The notes beneath the pieces are model-generated. The model was not told the DNA's origin and made no database searches. It saw nothing but the letters and a program-made list of their open reading frames with translations. A stretch of DNA of 64,000 nucleotides. Origin: Bin87 sp965203195 (GTDB taxonomy: Bacteria; Chloroflexota; Dehalococcoidia; Lucifugimonadales; UBA3495). The stretch covers positions 744,001 to 808,000 of the forward strand of contig OZ241860.1 in the NCBI GenBank assembly GCA_965203195.1, read 5' to 3'. A program made the translations under genes and the position numbers. Positions 59,890 to 64,000 of this stretch are shown here, piece after piece (the first letter of the stretch is position 1; the number at the start of each line of letters is the position of its first letter).

Positions 59890-61038
59890 CTAGCGGTAAA
59901 ACCCCCGCCGGGGATTGGGCCGCCCCTGCAAGAAAGTGGGCAGTTCGTAGTCCCGGCGGTCGGGAATGTCCATATCGTTCAGCAGCTTGGCGATGTCGTC
60001 CTCCGGCTCCTCGCTGCGCGCGGCGGGGAAATCGGCGGCCACCATCGTCATCTTGACTTCATCGTCCAGACGGGCGTCTTTGTTGGTGCCGAATATGATG
60101 TTGGCGTTGGGGTCGGCCATCCCCTCTACTACGGCCGCCGCTTCCTGCACTTCCAGCAGCGACAGGTTGTTGCCGCCGGTGAGCATAAAGAGGATGCGGC
60201 GGGAGCCGTCCAGGGACATATCCAGCAGGGGGCTTTCGGTGCACTGCCGCGCCGCGTCCCGGGCCCGGTTCTGCCCCCGGCCCCGGCCGATGGACAGCCA
60301 CGCCTGCCCGGCGCCGGTGAGGATGGTCTTGACATCGGCAAAGTCAACATTGATTTCGCCGGGGACGGTGACCACTTCCGCAATGGCGCTGATGCCCTGG
60401 TGGAGGATGGAGTCGGCCAGCTTCAGGGCATCCTCCCACGAGTAGGAGTCGGAGTGTTCCTCGTTGAGGGCCAGCAGGCGGTCGTTGGGGATGACGATCA
60501 TCGTGTCCACATTTTCGCGGAGCCGGTCCAGCCCTTCCTCGGCGTTGCGGCGGCGGGTGTGGGCCTCGAAGCCGAAGGGCCGGCTGACCACGGCGATGGT
60601 CAGGGCGCCGCTTTCCTTGGCGATCTGGGCCACTACGGGGGCGGCGCCGGTGCCGGTGCCGCCGCCCATTCCCACGGCGACAAAGACCATATCGCCGCCG
60701 CGCACGGCCTGTTCAATTTCGGAGCGGGATTCCTCGGCGGCCTGGCGGCCGATTTCGGGCTGGGCGCCGGCGCCGAGGCCCCGGGTCAGGTTGCGGCCCA
60801 GGGCGATGCGGTAATGGACGTCGCAGCGGGCCAGATGCTGGGCGTCGGTATTGAGCGCATAGTACTCAACCACCGGCAGCTTATCCTTGTACATCCGGCT
60901 CACCGCATTGGAGCCGCCGCCGCCCACGCCCATTACCTTGATGAGCGGCACGCCGCGGCCGATTTCGGGAAACAGACCGTCTTCGTCGCCGAAGCCGCCG
61001 GCGGGTTCCCATGAGGCGGAGCTATCGGGGAATATCAT
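59890..61038 (-). CDS. ftsZ: Cell division protein FtsZ
   Basis: A 382-residue tubulin homologue. The nucleotide-binding GGGGSNAVSRM, the tubulin signature GMGGGTGTGAAPVVAQIAKE and the T7 region are intact. The C-terminal DYELPTFLQGR is a recognisable conserved C-terminal peptide that would bind FtsA. The linker is short. It polymerises with GTP to form the division ring. It lies 175 bp after ftsA. Confidence 0.97.
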   Translation of the reverse strand: MIFPDSSASWEPAGGFGDEDGLFPEIGRGVPLIKVMGVGGGGSNAVSRMYKDKLPVVEYYALNTDAQHLARCDVHYRIALGRNLTRGLGAGAQPEIGRQAAEESRSEIEQAVRGGDMVFVAVGMGGGTGTGAAPVVAQIAKESGALTIAVVSRPFGFEAHTRRRNAEEGLDRLRENVDTMIVIPNDRLLALNEEHSDSYSWEDALKLADSILHQGISAIAEVVTVPGEINVDFADVKTILTGAGQAWLSIGRGRGQNRARDAARQCTESPLLDMSLDGSRRILFMLTGGNNLSLLEVQEAAAVVEGMADPNANIIFGTNKDARLDDEVKMTMVAADFPAARSEEPEDDIAKLLNDMDIPDRRDYELPTFLQGRPNPRRGFYR

Positions 61039-61213
61039 CGTCGCAGTTCCTCCTGCCGTGTTCGTTGTCCAAAGTTGCTTTGCCCGGCGGGGGCTGGAAG
61101 CGTCGTGTCCGGTTCAGTTAATCAATCGTCGCCACCGGGGCCGCCGGCCGTAGCCATCAGGACGCCGGCGTTAATGGGGCGGTTCCGCGGGGGCGCCGGA
61201 TGTTCCGGCCGGC

Positions 61214-62506
61214 CTATTCGCTTTCCGCCGGCTGGCTCTGGTTGCGGGCGGCGCCGGCCCGGGCGAAGGGGCGCCGCAGCAGCGACCCGGCCGACCATTT
61301 CCGGTCGCCCTCGCCCCGGATGCGCCCGCCCGTTTCCGGCCGGTTGCGATGCTTCATTGCCCACTGCAACGCGCCCAGCGTGGCCGCGTATTCCGGCTGC
61401 CGCAGCGTATCGGGCAGCCCGGCGTACCAGAGCGGCGTTCCGATGCGGACTTTCGTCCGCAGCCCCCGGGCGGTCATTTCCGCAAAGCCCGGCATCCGCG
61501 CGCCGCCGCCCGTCAGCACCACGCCCCCCGGCGGCATCGTTTCAATTTCGGCGCGGCTCAATTCCTCGTAAATCAGCTTGAGCATCTGCAACGCCCGCAG
61601 GTAGAGGGGCTCGCAGAGTTCCCGCCGCCGCACCACGCGTTTGGGCTGTGATTGGGTGGCCGGCATTACCACTTCGTCCGTAGGCGAAAGCTCGTCGGGC
61701 AGAACGTGGCCGTGCTGGATTTTGATTTCATCGGCGGCCTGGTAAGGCACCCGCAGGGCCACGGCCAGATCCCGGGTCAACTGGTTGCCGCCCACCGGCA
61801 GCACGGAGGAGAAAAACGGCGTTCCGTCCCGGTAAGCGGCGACCTTGATGGTGCCGGCGCCGATGTCCACCATTACCACGCCCATCTCCCGCTCGTCCGC
61901 CGTCAGCACACCCTCTCCCGACGCCAGGGGGTGGGCCACCATTCCCTCGACTCGCATTTTGGACGCTTGCAGGGCCTGCGCCGTGTCCGCCAGCAGGGCC
62001 GTCTGCCCCCGCACTACATGGGCTTCCAGATGCAGTTCGCTGGTGTTCAGCCCGGTGGGGTTCCGCACGCCGGCCATTCCGCTCACCCGGTAGCGGAGGG
62101 GGATGATGTGGAGAACCTGTTCGTTGCGGGTGTCCAGCTGCTGGCGCGCCATCCCCGAGGCGCCGGCGATGAGGGAACGCAGGTGGTGTTCGGTGACGGT
62201 CAGCATTTCGTCGCCGGCCTCCAGCATCTCGCGGGCGTTGCTGCCAATCAGGTGGTCGCCGTTGACCACGGCGAAAAAGTCGCTTACCGGGTTGCGCCCC
62301 ATATAGCGCAGACACTCGCCCAGGCTGTCGCGCACCGCCTCCTTCGCTTCGTCCAGGTCGTCGATGACCCCCTGCTGGACGCCCAGGGAAGGCGCCAGCC
62401 CCGTGCCCATCGGACGCAGTTCGCCCTCCGGCCCGATGCGGGCGACCACGGCGATGATTTTGCTGGTGCCGATGTCTATGGCGGCGTAAACAGGTTCCCT
62501 TGCCAT
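61214..62506 (-). CDS. ftsA: Cell division protein FtsA
   Basis: A 430-residue actin-like ATPase. Phosphate loops appear as YAAIDIGTSKIIAVVARIG and VVMVDIGAGTIKVAAYRDG, with the SHS2 region between (RNPVSDFFAVVNGDHLIGSN) and LTGGGARMPGFAE near 340. The C-terminal Arg-rich segment (SLLRRPFARAGAARN) may be the membrane-targeting helix. It tethers FtsZ to the membrane. ATG 62506 is preferred over the open frame to 62581, which overlaps rsmH. Confidence 0.95.
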   Translation of the reverse strand: MAREPVYAAIDIGTSKIIAVVARIGPEGELRPMGTGLAPSLGVQQGVIDDLDEAKEAVRDSLGECLRYMGRNPVSDFFAVVNGDHLIGSNAREMLEAGDEMLTVTEHHLRSLIAGASGMARQQLDTRNEQVLHIIPLRYRVSGMAGVRNPTGLNTSELHLEAHVVRGQTALLADTAQALQASKMRVEGMVAHPLASGEGVLTADEREMGVVMVDIGAGTIKVAAYRDGTPFFSSVLPVGGNQLTRDLAVALRVPYQAADEIKIQHGHVLPDELSPTDEVVMPATQSQPKRVVRRRELCEPLYLRALQMLKLIYEELSRAEIETMPPGGVVLTGGGARMPGFAEMTARGLRTKVRIGTPLWYAGLPDTLRQPEYAATLGALQWAMKHRNRPETGGRIRGEGDRKWSAGSLLRRPFARAGAARNQSQPAESE

Positions 62507-62549
62507 CAGGTAAATCCCTCTTGTGCGACTTATCCGAAAATTAACAGCG

Positions 62550-63620
62550 TCAGACGACGGGGGACGGCGGGGCGTCCGCAATGCGCGCGGCGGCCCGCAG
62601 GCGGGCGCTGCGGCTGCGCGGATTGGCCGATTTTTCGGCGTCCGCCGGGCGGGCGGCCCGCCGGGTCAGGGCCCGCAGGCGGGGCTGATGCGCGCAGACG
62701 CAAACCGGCAGCTCCGGCGGGCAGAGGCACTGCGCCGTTTCCCGTTCCAGCCACCTTTTAACGATGCGATCCTCCAGGCTGTGGTAGCTGATGACCGCCA
62801 GGCGGCCGCCGGGGGCCAGCAGTTCCAGCGCCGCCGCCAGTCCGGCGGCCAGGTGCTCCAGCTCACCGTTGACGGCGATGCGTAGCGCCTGGAAGGTGCG
62901 GGTGGCCGGGTGCCGTCCCCGTCCGGCCCGGCGCGGCCCGGCGGCGGCCACGGCCTGCGCCAGCTGTCCGGTAGTCAGAATCGGGCGGGCGGCTACGATG
63001 CGGCGGGCGATGGCCCGGCTCCGGCGTTCCTCGCCGTAGCGGAAAATCAGGTCGGCCAGTTCGTCCGCCGCCATCGTATTGACGATGTGGGCCGCCGTGG
63101 CGCCGGCGGTGTTGTCGTAACGCATATCCAGGGGTTCGTCGGTTTGGAAGGAGAACCCGTATCCGGCACGGTCAATTTGAAGCGACGAGAAGCCCAGATC
63201 CAGCAGGATGCCGTCCACGGCGGCGAATCCGTTTTCCGATGCGATGCGCCGCATATCGGCATAGCTGGCGTGGGCGGTTATCACGCGGGAACCGTAGTCG
63301 GCAAGCCGGCTCCGGGCCACGGCCAGGGCGCGCGGGTCGCGGTCAATGCCGATTACTACGCCATCGGGACGGGCGCGTTCCAGCAGGGCCAGGGTATGGC
63401 CGCCTTCGCCCAGCGTTCCGTCCAGGTACACGCCGCCGGGCCGGGCCGCCAGCAGCGCCACCGTCTCCGCCGCCATTACGGGGGTATGATGCGCCGGCGC
63501 GCTGGCGGTGTCCGCGCGCCAAGATTCCGCCGGCGGGTCAATTGCGGCGCCGGGCGGCAATCCGCTGGCCCGGCCGAAAATCGGCCGGGTTCCAATTGCC
63601 GCTGCCAGCGCCGTCGCCAT
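62550..63620 (-). CDS. rsmH: 16S rRNA m4C1402 methyltransferase RsmH
   Basis: A 356-residue SAM-dependent methyltransferase. HHTPVMAAETVALLAARPGG, DGTLGEGGHTLALLE (SAM loop), GILLDLGFSSLQID, GYGFSFQTDEPLDMRYD and RTFQALRIAVNGEL are family motifs. It methylates the N4 of C1402 in the ribosomal P site. The first ~45 residues are an unusual Ala/Pro-rich extension; a later start near HHTPVM is possible but has no ATG with a good site. Together with ftsA and ftsZ it is a minimal division cluster. Confidence 0.94.
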   Translation of the reverse strand: MATALAAAIGTRPIFGRASGLPPGAAIDPPAESWRADTASAPAHHTPVMAAETVALLAARPGGVYLDGTLGEGGHTLALLERARPDGVVIGIDRDPRALAVARSRLADYGSRVITAHASYADMRRIASENGFAAVDGILLDLGFSSLQIDRAGYGFSFQTDEPLDMRYDNTAGATAAHIVNTMAADELADLIFRYGEERRSRAIARRIVAARPILTTGQLAQAVAAAGPRRAGRGRHPATRTFQALRIAVNGELEHLAAGLAAALELLAPGGRLAVISYHSLEDRIVKRWLERETAQCLCPPELPVCVCAHQPRLRALTRRAARPADAEKSANPRSRSARLRAAARIADAPPSPVV

Positions 63621-64000
63621 TCCGTAACCTGCCCTTGCTCTGTCCGGGTAGATAAATCACCGGGTAGATAAATCATCCGGGGGCCGGGCGAACTGCAACG
63701 GCCGGCCCCGTTCCGGTGCGTATCGGAATGTAGCAAAGGGGCGGCGGCGCACGCCTACGATGGGCAGTGCGTAGTTAGACGATTTTTCAAAATACAATAA
63801 ACCCGGAACTTGCCGCCGCCGCCCCGAAACCTGCCGATGCCGCCCCGGAACATTGCGGCGGCAAAGCGGAACGGCGGGCAATTCCGATGAAGGGCAACCC
63901 CGGCGGCGGGCAACCCCGGCGGCGGGCGTCATAATGCCGCCGGTTCCGGGGGCGGCGGGAATCCGGGGCGGCGATAAGGGGTATGCGGCCGGCCCGGGCG
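63621..64000 (-). other. Region upstream of rsmH, no gene seen
   Basis: 380 bp. It contains a 16-nt tandem repeat (CCGGGTAGATAAATCA twice at about 63645-63675), a tandem GGCGGGCAACCCC-type repeat near 63905-63925, and an AT-rich segment at 63775-63802 that may hold the promoter for rsmH-ftsA-ftsZ. No mraZ is visible here. Confidence 0.4.

Overview
The window is about 64 kb of GC-rich bacterial chromosome, roughly 62-66% G+C by eye. It most resembles a Chloroflexota genome, probably Dehalococcoidia or SAR202-like. The grounds are a very compact rsmH-ftsA-ftsZ cluster with no murein genes between, a thiolase + DUF35 pair, enolase-superfamily and sarcosine-oxidase-type catabolic genes, DUF951/DUF1802/DUF4058 proteins, and Thr-Pro-rich surface linkers. 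The taxon is inference from family content only; no rRNA is present.

Layout. 0-7 kb: the start of a PuuE-like deacetylase, two tandem PD-(D/E)XK nuclease-like paralogs, a lipoprotein, a DNA methyltransferase fused to a nuclease-like domain, and an MBL-fold exonuclease. 7.0-7.25 kb: tRNA-Asp with a textbook promoter and terminator. 8.2-12.2 kb: a decayed type I-G (formerly I-U) CRISPR-Cas locus. It has a four-repeat array, an intact csb2, a csb1 pseudogene with two stops and an internal deletion, a degenerate two-repeat array, cas2, and a cas4-cas1 fusion that lost the Cas1 catalytic core. No cas3 or cas8 gene is visible. 12.7-19.6 kb: thiolase/DUF35, a YhcG (DUF1016) pseudogene, an AI-2E-type permease, a TlpA-like lipoprotein, TatD, a TAG-like glycosylase and DUF1802.

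19.6-22.6 kb: an m4C/m6A methyltransferase with a PmeII-type restriction enzyme. The nuclease carries an extra C-terminal domain homologous to the separate gene just downstream. 22.6-31.7 kb: a catabolic run (aldo/keto reductase, 3-hydroxyisobutyrate dehydrogenase type, class IV aminotransferase, SMP-30 lactonase, monomeric sarcosine oxidase type, two DUF4058 genes, enolase superfamily, CrcB). 31.8-33.7 kb, minus strand: a conserved unknown and two retropepsin-like proteins.

34-40.7 kb: three near-identical tandem genes for small membrane proteins with variable Glu-Gly-Arg tails, then a 1574-residue leucine-rich-repeat surface protein whose promoter region contains a 13-G tract. 40.8-42.0 kb: two tandem small RNA genes, each with its own promoter and U-tract terminator, upstream of an Abi_2/AbiF-type HEPN protein. 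This is the best candidate for an unusual system here. 42-46 kb: hisS, a cyclase-family protein with lost metal ligands, and a Pycsar anti-phage pair (nucleotide cyclase + membrane effector). 47-54 kb: an Ala/Arg-rich unknown, two MFS transporters, DUF5678-like, DUF951, pyrF, a SnoaL-like protein and an atypical response regulator. 54-64 kb, minus strand, core genes: recG, degV/fakB, fakA-like DAK2 kinase, ftsZ, ftsA, rsmH.

Defence genes (two R-M-type loci, relic CRISPR, HEPN/RNA, Pycsar, broken YhcG) are scattered between metabolic and core genes rather than in one island. Several (Pycsar, PmeII, gene at 25593) look lower in G+C than their neighbours, which fits horizontal acquisition.
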